From NCBI GenBank assembly GCA_026388715.1, contig JAPLJF010000036.1:1-64000 (forward strand): a DNA stretch of 64,000 nt. Direction: 5' to 3'. This DNA comes from Deltaproteobacteria bacterium. GTDB lineage: Bacteria; Desulfobacterota; Desulfobulbia; Desulfobulbales; Desulfocapsaceae. Below, in pieces: positions 1-7,777 of this stretch (within the stretch, counting starts at the first letter, position 1; each line of letters starts with the position of its first letter). Under the pieces are notes generated by a model. It had not been told where the DNA came from. It saw nothing but the letters and a program-made list of their open reading frames with translations, and did not search any database. The position numbers and the translations under genes are program-made.

Positions 1-140
1 GCCTCTTGCAAAAATGGTCTTTTCGCCCAAACTCTGCGTTATGCTTAAAATTTTATCCTCGGAATATCAACTATATGCCTGCGGTAAAATTTTTCGCATG
101 CCTTGATTTTGAACGAAAATCCTCATTTTGCAAAAGGCTC
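1..140. repeat. MITE-like element, family 1, copy A
   Basis: This 140-bp segment differs from 7780-7919 at only two positions (GCGTTA versus GCAATA near position 38). Its ends form an imperfect terminal inverted repeat: the left end reads GCCTCTTGCAAAAATG and the right end CATTTTGCAAAAGGCTC, which is GAGCCTTTTGCAAAATG on the other strand. The outermost bases of the left end lie before the window. It has no coding capacity. Copy A ends 35 bp before the start codon of the selenoprotein gene. The size, TIRs and near identity of copies fit a non-autonomous MITE; that classification is inference. Confidence 0.85.
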
Positions 141-175
141 ATGTTGAAGAATGTATTTTAGTTAAAGGAGAATCC

Positions 176-391
176 ATGAAGATCATAATCGAATATTGTA
201 CAAAGTGAAACCATCAACCTCGTGCTTCCAGGTTGGAAGAGGAATTGAAGAAGGAGTTTGGCGCGGAGGTGGAGTTGATCCCTTCCACCGGTGGGGTGTT
301 TGAGATCACCGTTGACGGAAAGCTCGTATTCTCCAAGAAGGAGATGAAGCGTTTTCCTGAAGAGGGGGAGATCGCCGGATTGCTGCGGTAA
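176..391 (+). CDS. SelW-type (Rdx family) selenoprotein with in-frame TGA (Sec)
   Basis: This 71-residue protein is absent from the ORF track because codon 11 is TGA. With TGA read as selenocysteine the translation begins MKIIIEYCTKU and continues to TAA at 389-391. It has the Rdx/SelW redox motif Cys8-x-x-Sec11 at the end of the first beta strand. An amphipathic helix (ASRLEEELKKEFG) follows, then the family-typical region ELIPSTGGVFEITVDGKLVFSKK. Members of this thioredoxin-like family are small thiol/selenol oxidoreductases of poorly defined substrate. The start is supported by AAAGGAG five bases upstream. A bacterial SECIS-like hairpin follows the TGA. The gene directly follows MITE copy A. 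The alternative, a pseudogene with a premature stop, is unlikely because family similarity continues intact on both sides of the TGA, exactly at the redox position. Confidence 0.9.
225..239 (+). promoter_or_regulatory. Putative bacterial SECIS element of the SelW-type gene
   Basis: CTTCCA-GGT-TGGAAG forms a perfect 6-bp stem with loop GGT. The loop starts 22 nt after the TGA at 206-208. Bacterial SECIS elements, recognised by SelB, typically have a short apical loop starting with G within roughly 16-37 nt of the UGA, and the fdhF loop also begins GGU. An alternative overlapping hairpin, 214-236 (TCAACCT/AGGTTGG, 9-nt loop), is also possible. Which one forms is inference. Confidence 0.7.
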
Positions 392-410
392 CAGGGGATA
401 GGAAGCTTTG

Positions 411-935
411 TTACCTGTTCCCTGTTCCCTGTCCCTCCGGCTCCTGAGCAACAAGACAACTTGACATGCATGCATCGCAGTTGTCTCTGGTCTTGCCCTG
501 CTTGCAGTAGTCGGCAAAACCCCGGAGCAGTTCGCTGCCGCCGCGGGGGCAGATCTTGAGAAATTCGATGAAGGAGATCATGTGGGCGATGACCTCCGGG
601 GGGGCGGCATGTTCTACCCGGCAGGCGCCTTCTTCGGCCACACTGCGGTCAACGGCCAGCACCTCAATGAAAAATTGTTTCAGGGCGTCGTGGCGGAAGA
701 TGACGCTTTCTGCCGCTTTTTCTCCCTTAGTGGTCATGGTGATGGCCTCATAAGGGGCATAATTGATGAGATCTCTCTTGGCCAGGGCCCGCAGGGCCTC
801 GGTAACGGACGCGCGGCTGATTTGCAGGCGGGCGGCGATCTCTTTACTCCTGGCCACATGCTTGTCTTGAATGATATGGTATATTGCCTCCAGATAATCT
901 TCGAGACTGGCGCTGAGGGTATTTTTTTTGGGCAT
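411..935 (-). CDS. DtxR/MntR-family metal-dependent transcriptional regulator
   Basis: About 174 aa. The N-terminal winged helix (LEDYLEAIYHIIQDKHVARSKEIAARLQISRASVTEALRALAKRDLI) matches the DtxR/MntR DNA-binding domain, followed by the dimerisation/metal-binding region with E and H residues. The family represses metal uptake or activates efflux genes when bound to Fe(II) or Mn(II). The C-terminus carries a Cys cluster (DNCDACMSSC) that could bind metal or be redox active. The ORF track begins 61 codons earlier, but the ATG at 935 (MPKKNTLSAS) fits the family start and excludes intergenic repeat sequence. The last residues (GQGTGNR) are encoded by a CCTGTTCCCTGT reiteration, so the tail is probably recent. 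It is divergent from recN. A manganese exporter (mntP) lies 3.5 kb away, but no operator was identified. Confidence 0.85.
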   Translation of the reverse strand: MPKKNTLSASLEDYLEAIYHIIQDKHVARSKEIAARLQISRASVTEALRALAKRDLINYAPYEAITMTTKGEKAAESVIFRHDALKQFFIEVLAVDRSVAEEGACRVEHAAPPEVIAHMISFIEFLKICPRGGSELLRGFADYCKQGKTRDNCDACMSSCLVAQEPEGQGTGNR

Positions 936-991
936 GGCGGGCCTGGTCTGGCGGTAAAGGATAGTAGAAAGGATGTATGTCGGTAAATTAT

Positions 992-1056
992 TCCCGCAGA
1001 GGCGCAGAGAAAAGCCTGTTATGTCCTTCTCTGCGCCCCTGCGTCTCTGCGGGAGA
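992..1056. repeat. Inverted repeat in the dtxR-recN divergent intergenic region
   Basis: TCCCGCAGAGGCGCAGAGAA at 992-1011 is nearly the reverse complement of TTCTCTGCGCCCCTGCGTCTCTGCGGGA (about 1027-1054), with 15 bp between. In RNA or single-stranded DNA it would form a stem of about 20 bp. It sits between divergent start codons, so terminator function is unlikely. It resembles a dispersed palindromic repeat rather than a simple operator. Confidence 0.7.
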
Positions 1057-1161
1057 TTTCGTTTATTTTTACAGGTGAAGTCGTACTGTTTTAGAATAGC
1101 GTTGTTTAGGGAGTGAGTCAAGATGTGACGAGAATTATGGGTATATGCCTGGAAGAAAAAA

Positions 1162-2898
1162 ATGCTATGTGAACTGAAAGTTGAAAATCTTGCTTTAATC
1201 GAATCCCTGCATCTCCATTTTGATCAGGAAGAGGGGGGTGGCCTGGTGGTGATGACCGGTGAGACCGGCGCCGGGAAATCGATCATGCTCCGGGCCATTC
1301 ATCTTCTCATGGGTGGCCGGGCGCAGGCGGACTGGATCAGAAATGGTGCGGATCAGTGTGTGGTAGAGGCGCTTTTTGTGGTCAACGCCAATCATCATGA
1401 CCTGCTGCAGGCCTTGCAGGAATCGGGATTTGGCGATGATCCCACGGTGATTCTCAAGCGGGTGCTCACCAGTGGCGGCAAGAGCAGGCTTTATGTGAAC
1501 GGATCCCTGGCAACGGCGAAGATGGTCTCCATACTGGCAGATAATCTGCTCAATGTCGCCAGTCAGCATGATCATCAACAGTTGTTGCAGCCGGCGCTGC
1601 ATCTTGATTTCCTGGATGCGCTTGGGGAACATTGGGCGGAACGGGCGCAGGTTGCCACGGTTTTTGCACAGTGGCAGCAGAAGAAGGATGAGCTGGTTCT
1701 GCTCCGTCAGCAGGAGCGGGATAAGGCCCAGCGGCGGGATTTCCTGCAGTACCAGCTGGCAGAGATCCAGCAGATTGGGCCGGTGGTAGGTGAGGATGAG
1801 GAACTGGCCGCCGAGAGAAAGCGGCTTAAAAGCGCGGATACCCTGATTGCGCTCAGCCAGAAGGTGTATCGTTTTATTTCCTCCACCCTTGTCGACGGGT
1901 TGTTTGAGGTGCGGCGTGACATGGAGCAGGTGGTGCAGCTTGACGCCCAGGTGGAAGGGCTGGCGGCCGAACTTATCGCTTACAGTTATCAGGCCGAGGA
2001 TTTTGTCAGCCAGTTACGAAGTTACAAGGATTCACTCGAGCATAATCCCGCCCGTCTTGAGCAGGTGAATGAGCGTCTCAACGCCCTGCACCATCTGAAA
2101 CGTAAATATGGCGAGACCCTGGAGGCTGTTCTCAGGTATGCGGAAGAGGCGGAGAGCGAGCTCCAGCTCATTGACAATATGGACAAGACAATGAGTGAGC
2201 TGGAGGCGGTGACAGCCGGTCTGGAACAGGAGTTGCTGCGCCAGGTTGCCGCCCTTTCGGCCAGGCGCCGTCAGACAGCCGGGCAGGTGACAAAGGCCAT
2301 GGCCGCGGAACTGGCATCTCTGGCCTTTAGCCACTCAGGGTTTGAGATTCGTTTTCAGGCGCAGGAACAAGGGCAGGAACAGGGCATTGAGGCGGTCCGA
2401 AGCCATGGTTGGGACCGGGTGGAATTCTTTTTCTCGGCAAATCCAGGCGAGCCGGCCAGGCCTCTGGCCAAGGTGGCATCCGGCGGCGAGCTCTCGCGGC
2501 TGATGCTGGCGCTCAAGTGTCTGCTGGCCAAAAAAGATATGGTGGAAACCGTCATCTTTGATGAGGTGGACGCGGGTATCGGCGGTGAGGCGGCTGAGGC
2601 GGTGGCCCGCAAGATCCAGGAACTGGCCGGTCATCATCAGGTCTTCTGTGTCACCCATCTGCCCCAGATTGCCGCCAGGGGAAACACCCATTTCCGGGTG
2701 GCCAAGCAGATGGTGCAGGGCCGCACCCTCTCTTCTTTCTCCCTGCTTGACCCGGAAGAGCGGGTGGATGAGCTGGCGCGGATGCTGGCCGGTGACTCGG
2801 TCTCGGCCCAGACCCGCGCCTGGGCCCTGGAGCTGCTGGCCAAAGGCGGTAACGGGCAGACAGGGCAGAAGGAAAAGGGGAATATGTGTCCCAGATAA
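1162..2898 (+). CDS. recN: DNA repair protein RecN
   Basis: RecN of 578 aa, close to the usual 550-580. This SMC-like ATPase acts in recombinational repair of double-strand breaks. The N-terminal half carries the Walker A motif GETGAGKS (residues 33-40) and the QHDHQQLL Q-loop region. The middle is a Gln/Glu/Arg-rich coiled coil. The C-terminal half has the ABC signature SGGELSRLMLALK (about residue 440) and Walker B VIFDEVDAGIGG (about 464). It is divergent from the DtxR-family gene. The last 13 bp overlap the GTG start of the downstream PP-loop gene, so the two are probably co-transcribed. The final 12 or so residues (GNGQTGQKEKGN) are low complexity and probably dispensable. Confidence 0.97.
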   Translation: MLCELKVENLALIESLHLHFDQEEGGGLVVMTGETGAGKSIMLRAIHLLMGGRAQADWIRNGADQCVVEALFVVNANHHDLLQALQESGFGDDPTVILKRVLTSGGKSRLYVNGSLATAKMVSILADNLLNVASQHDHQQLLQPALHLDFLDALGEHWAERAQVATVFAQWQQKKDELVLLRQQERDKAQRRDFLQYQLAEIQQIGPVVGEDEELAAERKRLKSADTLIALSQKVYRFISSTLVDGLFEVRRDMEQVVQLDAQVEGLAAELIAYSYQAEDFVSQLRSYKDSLEHNPARLEQVNERLNALHHLKRKYGETLEAVLRYAEEAESELQLIDNMDKTMSELEAVTAGLEQELLRQVAALSARRRQTAGQVTKAMAAELASLAFSHSGFEIRFQAQEQGQEQGIEAVRSHGWDRVEFFFSANPGEPARPLAKVASGGELSRLMLALKCLLAKKDMVETVIFDEVDAGIGGEAAEAVARKIQELAGHHQVFCVTHLPQIAARGNTHFRVAKQMVQGRTLSSFSLLDPEERVDELARMLAGDSVSAQTRAWALELLAKGGNGQTGQKEKGNMCPR

Positions 2899-3947
2899 CG
2901 GCCCTGGCCCTCTTTTCCGGCGGTCTGGATTCGATCCTTGCCTGCCGGGTGGTGGCGGCGCAGGGGATCCGGGTGGTGGCCGTCAAGTTTGTGACCCCTT
3001 TTTTTGATTATGAGCTTCTGGCCGCTCCTGATGTCTACCAGGAGGAGGTCTTCAACAAGTATGGGATTGAGGTGCTCCTTGAAGACCTCAGCAGCGGCTA
3101 TCTGGAACTGCTCCATAATCCCCGGCATGGGTTTGGCAAGAACTTCAATCCCTGCATCGATTGCAAGATTCTCATGCTCGTCCGGGCCCAGGAGATGATG
3201 CCAGCCCTTGGCGCCTCTTTTCTGGTCACCGGTGAGGTGCTGGGGCAGCGGCCCATGTCGCAGCGTCGTGATACCCTGCGGGTCATTGAACGTGATTCCG
3301 GCGCTGATCGTTTCCTGCTGCGGCCCCTATCGGCCAAACTGCTTCCGGAGACCGAAGCCGAGGCGCGAGGCTGGATTGATCGGGAAAAACTGCTGGATAT
3401 GAATGGCCGCAGCCGCTCCCGCCAGATCGCCTTGGCCAGAGAGTTGGGGATCGTTGATTTTCCAACCCCGGCCGGCGGTTGTATCCTGACCGATCTTAAT
3501 CTCAGCCCCCGGATTGCCCGTATCTATCAGGGAAATTCCATTGTCAGTGTCGAAGATATCACGGTGGCGGATGTGCGCCTGCTTCTTACGGGCAGACAGT
3601 TTCTGCTTCCCGGTGGCGGCTGGTTGATCCTGGGGCGCAATGAGCAGGAAAACGTGCTGTTGCTGACCATGGTCCAGAATGATGATGCGGTGCTCTCCAT
3701 GCCGGTTCGTCCCGGTCCAACTGCCATTCTCAGACGGGCGGTGAGCTGCTATGAGCATGCCGCTCAATTGCAGGAGGCTTTGCAACTGGCGGCAGCACTG
3801 GTGGTACGTTTTGGAAAAAAAATAAAAGATAGTCCCCCGGAAGGGGAGGTGCGTGTTTCTGTGGGAAGAGAAATGCAGACCTTGACGGTTCTGCCCCTTG
3901 CTGACCAGGTGTTTCAGGAGTGGATCCTGAATGATGCTGAACGCTGA
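2886..3947 (+). CDS. MnmA/ThiI-like PP-loop ATPase, probable tRNA thiolation enzyme
   Basis: 353 aa starting with GTG inside the recN 3' end. The PP-loop SGGLDS (residues 11-16) marks an ATP-pyrophosphatase of the adenylating/thiolating class. C90 in NPCIDCK and C199 in AGGCIL lie in positions resembling the two catalytic cysteines of MnmA, which installs 2-thiouridine at tRNA U34. The region from about 215 on (NLSPRIARIY, RQFLLPGGGWLILGRNEQEN) is not the MnmA C-terminal beta barrel and looks like an NFACT-R-type RNA-binding extension. The family is often annotated simply as ThiI-like or MnmA-like. Substrate is unproven. It could modify a different tRNA position or act on another sulfur acceptor. 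Confidence 0.8.
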   Translation: MSQITALALFSGGLDSILACRVVAAQGIRVVAVKFVTPFFDYELLAAPDVYQEEVFNKYGIEVLLEDLSSGYLELLHNPRHGFGKNFNPCIDCKILMLVRAQEMMPALGASFLVTGEVLGQRPMSQRRDTLRVIERDSGADRFLLRPLSAKLLPETEAEARGWIDREKLLDMNGRSRSRQIALARELGIVDFPTPAGGCILTDLNLSPRIARIYQGNSIVSVEDITVADVRLLLTGRQFLLPGGGWLILGRNEQENVLLLTMVQNDDAVLSMPVRPGPTAILRRAVSCYEHAAQLQEALQLAAALVVRFGKKIKDSPPEGEVRVSVGREMQTLTVLPLADQVFQEWILNDAER

Positions 3948-3961
3948 CAGGCGCAAAACGT

Positions 3962-4008
3962 AAATCCCCCCTGGCCCCCCTTTTTCAAAGGGGGATTGAG
4001 GGGGATTT
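3962..4008. repeat. GC-rich palindromic repeat, left flank of DUF559 cassette 1
   Basis: The segment starts AAATCCCCCCTGGCCCCCC and ends GGGGGATTGAGGGGGATTT. Its outer arms pair with each other, and an inner hairpin CCCCCTTTTTCAAAGGGGG is nested inside. The first 32 bp recur as a direct repeat at 4383-4415 on the other side of the DUF559 gene. The ATG of the nuclease gene starts five bases after the palindrome. Confidence 0.9.
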
Positions 4009-4013
4009 AATTC

Positions 4014-4373
4014 ATGGAACACTATTATCTCAAACTCAAGGAATACTCCCGCACACTCAGAAACAACATGACTGATGCCGAGCAAGTAATGTGGCATCAC
4101 ATTCGACGTAAGCAAATACAAGGTGTACAGTTCTATCGGCAGAAACCCTTGTTGTCTTTTATTGTGGACTTTTATTGTCCGGTTGCGAAACTGGTCGTCG
4201 AACTTGACGGTAGCCAGCATTTTGAAAAAGAATATCAGGATAAAGACCAAACTCGAGATGATGTACTGGCGGGATTAGGTCTGCGCGTATTGCGCTTTGA
4301 TAATCGGCAGGTTTTATTGGAGACCTATGGTGTGCTGGAAGAGATAAATGAAATTGTGAAAGAGCGGTTGTGA
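4014..4373 (+). CDS. DUF559 family endonuclease-like protein (cassette 1)
   Basis: 119 aa, the full length of a minimal DUF559 protein. The fold is predicted to be Vsr/PD-(D/E)XK nuclease-like. Visible family positions are TDAEQ (E23), VDF (D52), VELDG (E63, D65) and H69, followed by the region GLRVLRFDNRQVL. No additional DNA-binding domain is present. The gene is bracketed by direct repeats of a GC-rich palindrome and sits between the PP-loop gene and mntP with no functional link to either. This resembles a small mobile cassette. Known biology of DUF559 is thin; nuclease activity is inferred from the fold family, not shown. Confidence 0.85.
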   Translation: MEHYYLKLKEYSRTLRNNMTDAEQVMWHHIRRKQIQGVQFYRQKPLLSFIVDFYCPVAKLVVELDGSQHFEKEYQDKDQTRDDVLAGLGLRVLRFDNRQVLLETYGVLEEINEIVKERL

Positions 4374-4382
4374 GTAAGTGTG

Positions 4383-4415
4383 AATCCCCCCTGGCCCCCC
4401 TTTTTCAAAGGGGGG
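4383..4415. repeat. GC-rich repeat, right flank of DUF559 cassette 1
   Basis: AATCCCCCCTGGCCCCCC followed by TTTTTCAAAGGGGG is an exact direct copy of the first 32 bp of the left-flank repeat at 3963-3994. The outer arm (ATTGAGGGGGATTT) is missing here, so only the inner hairpin remains. It begins ten bases after the stop codon of the nuclease gene. Confidence 0.9.
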
Positions 4416-4467
4416 AAATCGATGTGGATTTTTCCGTGTTTGCAACTGAGTTGAAGAGAAAAAGATC

Positions 4468-5034
4468 ATGGATACAATCACTTTATTAGGCATTGCCGTG
4501 GCCCTGGCCATGGATGCCTTTGCCGTTGCCTTGGCCACCGGTCTTGCCTTATCGGTCATGAACGGGCGACACCTGTTTCGTCTGGGTTTTCATTTTGGTC
4601 TTTTTCAGGCGTTGATGCCGGTTATTGGCTGGCTGGCGGGGATGACCATTCAGAAATGGATTGCCGCCTATGATCACTGGATTGCCTTTACGCTCCTGGC
4701 CTTTGTTGGCGGCAAGATGATCTATGAGGCCTTTGCCGACCATGATGAAGACGATCTGGGCCGCGATCCGACCCGCGGCTGGTCTCTGATCATGCTTTCG
4801 GTGGCCACCAGTATCGATGCCCTGGCCGTGGGTCTGAGCCTGGCCCTGCTCAGTGTCAGCGTTTGGGTGCCATCGCTTGTGATTGGCCTTACGGCAGGGG
4901 TACTGACGGTGATCGGGATGCTGCTGGGCCGGCGGATCAACGGTATCTGGGGAAAACGGGTTGAGGTCCTTGGCGGCCTGGTTCTGTGCGGGATCGGGGT
5001 GAAGATCCTGGTGGAGCATACACTGTTGCCGTAG
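4468..5034 (+). CDS. mntP: Manganese efflux pump MntP
   Basis: 188 aa, the normal MntP length, with six predicted membrane helices. Conserved acidic positions lie in the first and fourth helices (ALAMDAFAVALATG and ATSIDALAVGLSL), a tandem duplication typical of the family. MntP exports Mn(II) across the inner membrane. The start ATG at 4468 follows a purine-rich stretch (GAAGAGAAAAAG). No yybP-ykoY Mn riboswitch was recognised in the short space left after the DUF559 cassette. That cassette may have separated the gene from its original upstream region. Confidence 0.95.
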   Translation: MDTITLLGIAVALAMDAFAVALATGLALSVMNGRHLFRLGFHFGLFQALMPVIGWLAGMTIQKWIAAYDHWIAFTLLAFVGGKMIYEAFADHDEDDLGRDPTRGWSLIMLSVATSIDALAVGLSLALLSVSVWVPSLVIGLTAGVLTVIGMLLGRRINGIWGKRVEVLGGLVLCGIGVKILVEHTLLP

Positions 5035-5066
5035 TTCGAATATTTTTCAAAATGAGGGAATAAACA

Positions 5067-5999
5067 ATGAAGAAATCGGTATTGATTCTTTGTGCGCTTT
5101 TTTTTAGCCTTTGCAGCCAGGCGCTTTATGCTGCTGAACAACCGTTGACCTCATCGAGCAGTTTTTTGGCTGCTCCCCAGATAATAGGCGGCTATGAAGC
5201 ACCTGTCGCCTATCCATGGATGACGGCAATCTTGCATGCAAGTGAATCTAATTTGTATCAGGCCCAGTACTGTGGCGGGGCACTGATTGCCCCTAATTGG
5301 GTACTCACTGCCGGTCATTGTGTTGATAGTAATATAGCAACGTCGGTAAACAAGGCCAGTGATTTGGAGGTGGCGGTTGGCGTTCATGACCTTAACAACT
5401 GGAGCGGGACGAGAATCCAGGTGAAACAAATTGTCAAACATCCATTTTATAAAGTTTATTACGACGCCAATAATAATCTTGTTAACATTGCCAATGACAT
5501 TGCCCTGCTTGAACTCAACTCGCCGTCAGAGCAGCAACCCATTCCCATATTTTCCGGCGCTTCTGTGCAGGGGATTGACCCGAAACTCCTGAATTACCTA
5601 ACCACCCTGATTGGCTGGGGAGTCTATGTTTTGCCAGACTTGTATCCCTCGATATTGCAGCAGGTCAATCTGCCGGTTGTTGCTGATGCGTATTGTAACA
5701 GTGCCTATGGGGTCACATTGTCAGGTTCACAGCTTTGTGCCGGGTATGCGGCGGCCAAGGATGCCTGCAGCGGCGATAGCGGTGGCCCCATGATGCTGGT
5801 GATTGACGGGCAATGGGTGCATGTGGGGCTTGTCTCTTATGGCTCGGATTGTAAGTTGTCAAATGGATATTATGGGGTTTATACCCGCAGTTCGGCATTT
5901 GTCGATTTTATCAAACAGTATGTGCCGGCGGCCAAGTTTACCCCAGTAACGGCTCCCAAATCTCTGCCCTGGCTCATGTTATTGCTACATAACCCATGA
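5067..5999 (+). CDS. Secreted trypsin-like serine protease (family S1)
   Basis: 310 aa. A signal peptide of about 23 residues (MKKSVLILCALFFSLCSQALYA) is followed by the propeptide/activation site IIGGYEAP (about residue 39). The catalytic triad is H84 (TAGHC), D144 (NDIALLEL) and S238 (GDSGGP). Six or more cysteines are at chymotrypsin-fold positions. The protein is likely periplasmic or secreted. S1 proteases of this eukaryote-like type are scattered in bacteria and often acquired horizontally. The C-terminal tail PKSLPWLMLLLHNP is short and hydrophobic, resembling a sorting or anchor remnant. The stop codon overlaps the next gene by 4 bp (ATGA), so the two are co-translated. Confidence 0.92.
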   Translation: MKKSVLILCALFFSLCSQALYAAEQPLTSSSSFLAAPQIIGGYEAPVAYPWMTAILHASESNLYQAQYCGGALIAPNWVLTAGHCVDSNIATSVNKASDLEVAVGVHDLNNWSGTRIQVKQIVKHPFYKVYYDANNNLVNIANDIALLELNSPSEQQPIPIFSGASVQGIDPKLLNYLTTLIGWGVYVLPDLYPSILQQVNLPVVADAYCNSAYGVTLSGSQLCAGYAAAKDACSGDSGGPMMLVIDGQWVHVGLVSYGSDCKLSNGYYGVYTRSSAFVDFIKQYVPAAKFTPVTAPKSLPWLMLLLHNP

Positions 6000-7585
6000 T
6001 GGGCTTACATGTCACGCAAAAGGTTGAGGGTATTATAAAGACCTTTATTCTCGGTCTGGTTCTGTTATTGAATGTTACGACGGCAGGCTGGGCCGCTCCC
6101 GTTACCTTTCGGATTTACCATATCAATGATTTTCACGGCTTTGCCAATCCGACTCAGCCTCCCGGGACAAAAGGCCGGCAAGGGGGCGCGGCCTGGCTGG
6201 CTGCGCGGTTGAAAGAGCTCAGGGCTGAGCAGCCGGGTATTTTCCTGGCCGCAGGAGATATGATCCAGGGGGATACTTGGACAAATTTCTCACAGGGGTA
6301 TTCGACCATTGCCTTGCTCAATCAGTTACAGGTTGACGCTATGGTGACGGGCAATCACGAATATGATTTTGGCCAGGAGGTGTTGAAACAGCGGATCCGC
6401 GAGGCCCGGTTCCCAGTTCTGGCCGCTAATGTCATTGGTTTGCCGGGGGTCACTCCCCGGACTTCTTTTAACCTCCCTCAGGGGAAGGTTGCCGTGATTG
6501 GTCTGGTGACCGATGACGTGCCCCAGTCCTCCCATCCCCGTAATACTAAAGGCCTGACCTTTGCTCCACCGTTGCCGACCGCGCGGGACCAGATTAGGGC
6601 CAGGGAAAAGAACACCAGGCTGGTGGTGCTGTTGACCCATATCGGTCATGAACAGGATTTGGCGCTTGCCGCAGATCTCTGTACGGGTCCTGATGCCCTT
6701 GATGTTCCCATCCTGATTGTCGGCGGCCATTCCCATACCGTGGTGCCAAAGCCGGTGCGGATCGGCAATTGTGCGGTGGTGCAGGCCGGTGATCATGGCC
6801 GGTTCCTGGGGGTGGTGGATATGACCGTTGATCAGGGAAAATTGCTGGCGGCAACAGGCCGGCTGGAGGAGATTGTGCCAACGCCTGGGGGAGCTGATCC
6901 GGCAACAGCAGCACTGGTCGAGCGATATAACGCCCAGGTGGATATCGTGTTGAACCAGAAGGCCGGCACCACCGACGTCGATCTGATCCAGGAAGGGGCG
7001 CGTCAGCAGGAGACCAATCTGGGGGATCTGGTGGCCGATATCGTTCGCCGTACTACTGGCGCCCAGGCGGCCCTGGTGAACGGCGGCAGTCTGCGGACCG
7101 GCCTGAGCAAGGGTGAGATCACTTTCCGGCAGATCTATGCCGCACTCCCGTTTAATAATTACCTGGTGGCGGTCAGGATGAGCGGACAGCTTCTGCTGCA
7201 GACTCTGGAACATGGAGTTTCCGGGGTGGAACGGGGAGAAGGGCGTTTTCCTCAGATCTCCGGGATGGCCTTCACCTTTGATCGTCGCCAGCCTGTGGGC
7301 CAGCGGATTGTCTCAGCCACCCTTGGCGGGAAACCTATTGATCCGCAGCAGGAATATACCGTCGCCACCCTTGATTTTATGGCGGCTGGAGGGGATGGCT
7401 ACACCGCCTTTGGGCAGGCGATCAAAAGCGCCGGCGATTATGCCGAAACAGGTGGGGCCATGCGCAGCAGCCGGCTGGTGTACAACGATCCCGGCCAATT
7501 CCTGCGGGATGTGGTGTTGGATGCACTGGCCACGGGCTCGCCAGTGGCCCCAGCTGTTGAGGGGCGTATTGTCGAGATACGGTAA
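5996..7585 (+). CDS. Secreted UshA-type 5'-nucleotidase / metallophosphoesterase
   Basis: 529 aa. A signal peptide (GIIKTFILGLVLLLNVTTAGWA) is followed by the calcineurin-like metallophosphatase domain. Metal-ligand blocks are IYHINDFHG, AAGDMIQGD, GNHEYDFG, THIGHE and GGHSHT. The C-terminal 5'-nucleotidase substrate-binding domain contains ETNLGDLVADIVRR and the family block YTVATLDFMAAGGDGYTAF. Such enzymes hydrolyse nucleotides or UDP-sugars in the periplasm. The substrate here cannot be told from sequence. The start overlaps the protease stop (ATGA). Together they could be a nutrient-scavenging pair for extracellular protein and nucleotides. Confidence 0.93.
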   Translation: MMGLHVTQKVEGIIKTFILGLVLLLNVTTAGWAAPVTFRIYHINDFHGFANPTQPPGTKGRQGGAAWLAARLKELRAEQPGIFLAAGDMIQGDTWTNFSQGYSTIALLNQLQVDAMVTGNHEYDFGQEVLKQRIREARFPVLAANVIGLPGVTPRTSFNLPQGKVAVIGLVTDDVPQSSHPRNTKGLTFAPPLPTARDQIRAREKNTRLVVLLTHIGHEQDLALAADLCTGPDALDVPILIVGGHSHTVVPKPVRIGNCAVVQAGDHGRFLGVVDMTVDQGKLLAATGRLEEIVPTPGGADPATAALVERYNAQVDIVLNQKAGTTDVDLIQEGARQQETNLGDLVADIVRRTTGAQAALVNGGSLRTGLSKGEITFRQIYAALPFNNYLVAVRMSGQLLLQTLEHGVSGVERGEGRFPQISGMAFTFDRRQPVGQRIVSATLGGKPIDPQQEYTVATLDFMAAGGDGYTAFGQAIKSAGDYAETGGAMRSSRLVYNDPGQFLRDVVLDALATGSPVAPAVEGRIVEIR

Positions 7586-7777
7586 GACGCTGTCGTGCCA
7601 TCGGAATTATATCCAAGGTGGAGTCCGGGCAGGTAGTCTTGGCGCAGGTTGTGTTTTTCCATACCCTTGCTTTTCTTCCGGGTGAGGAAATGATATGGTT
7701 TAAAGAAGGTGAATGGCCTTGTTCATACAGTTATTTCATAACGGTTTCGAACCTTTTCAGCCTTTTGTTTATTGCTT
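7586..7777. other. Intergenic region before MITE copy B
   Basis: No gene was found. The stretch TTATTTCATAACGGTTTCG (about 7730-7748) resembles the right end of repeat family 2 (TTATTTCGTAACGGCTT) and may be a decayed copy. The rest shows no clear signal. The whole gap between UshA and SulP is 365 bp, including MITE copy B. Confidence 0.4.

Noticed and set aside
158-517. Minus-strand ORFs over the selenoprotein gene (119 and 85 aa)
   Set aside because: No recognisable family; they are antisense shadows, whereas the plus strand encodes a SelW-type protein with TGA as Sec.
411-1121. 236-aa form of the DtxR-family protein
   Set aside because: The first 61 or so residues come from the intergenic inverted repeat; the family start is MPKKNTLSAS at 935.
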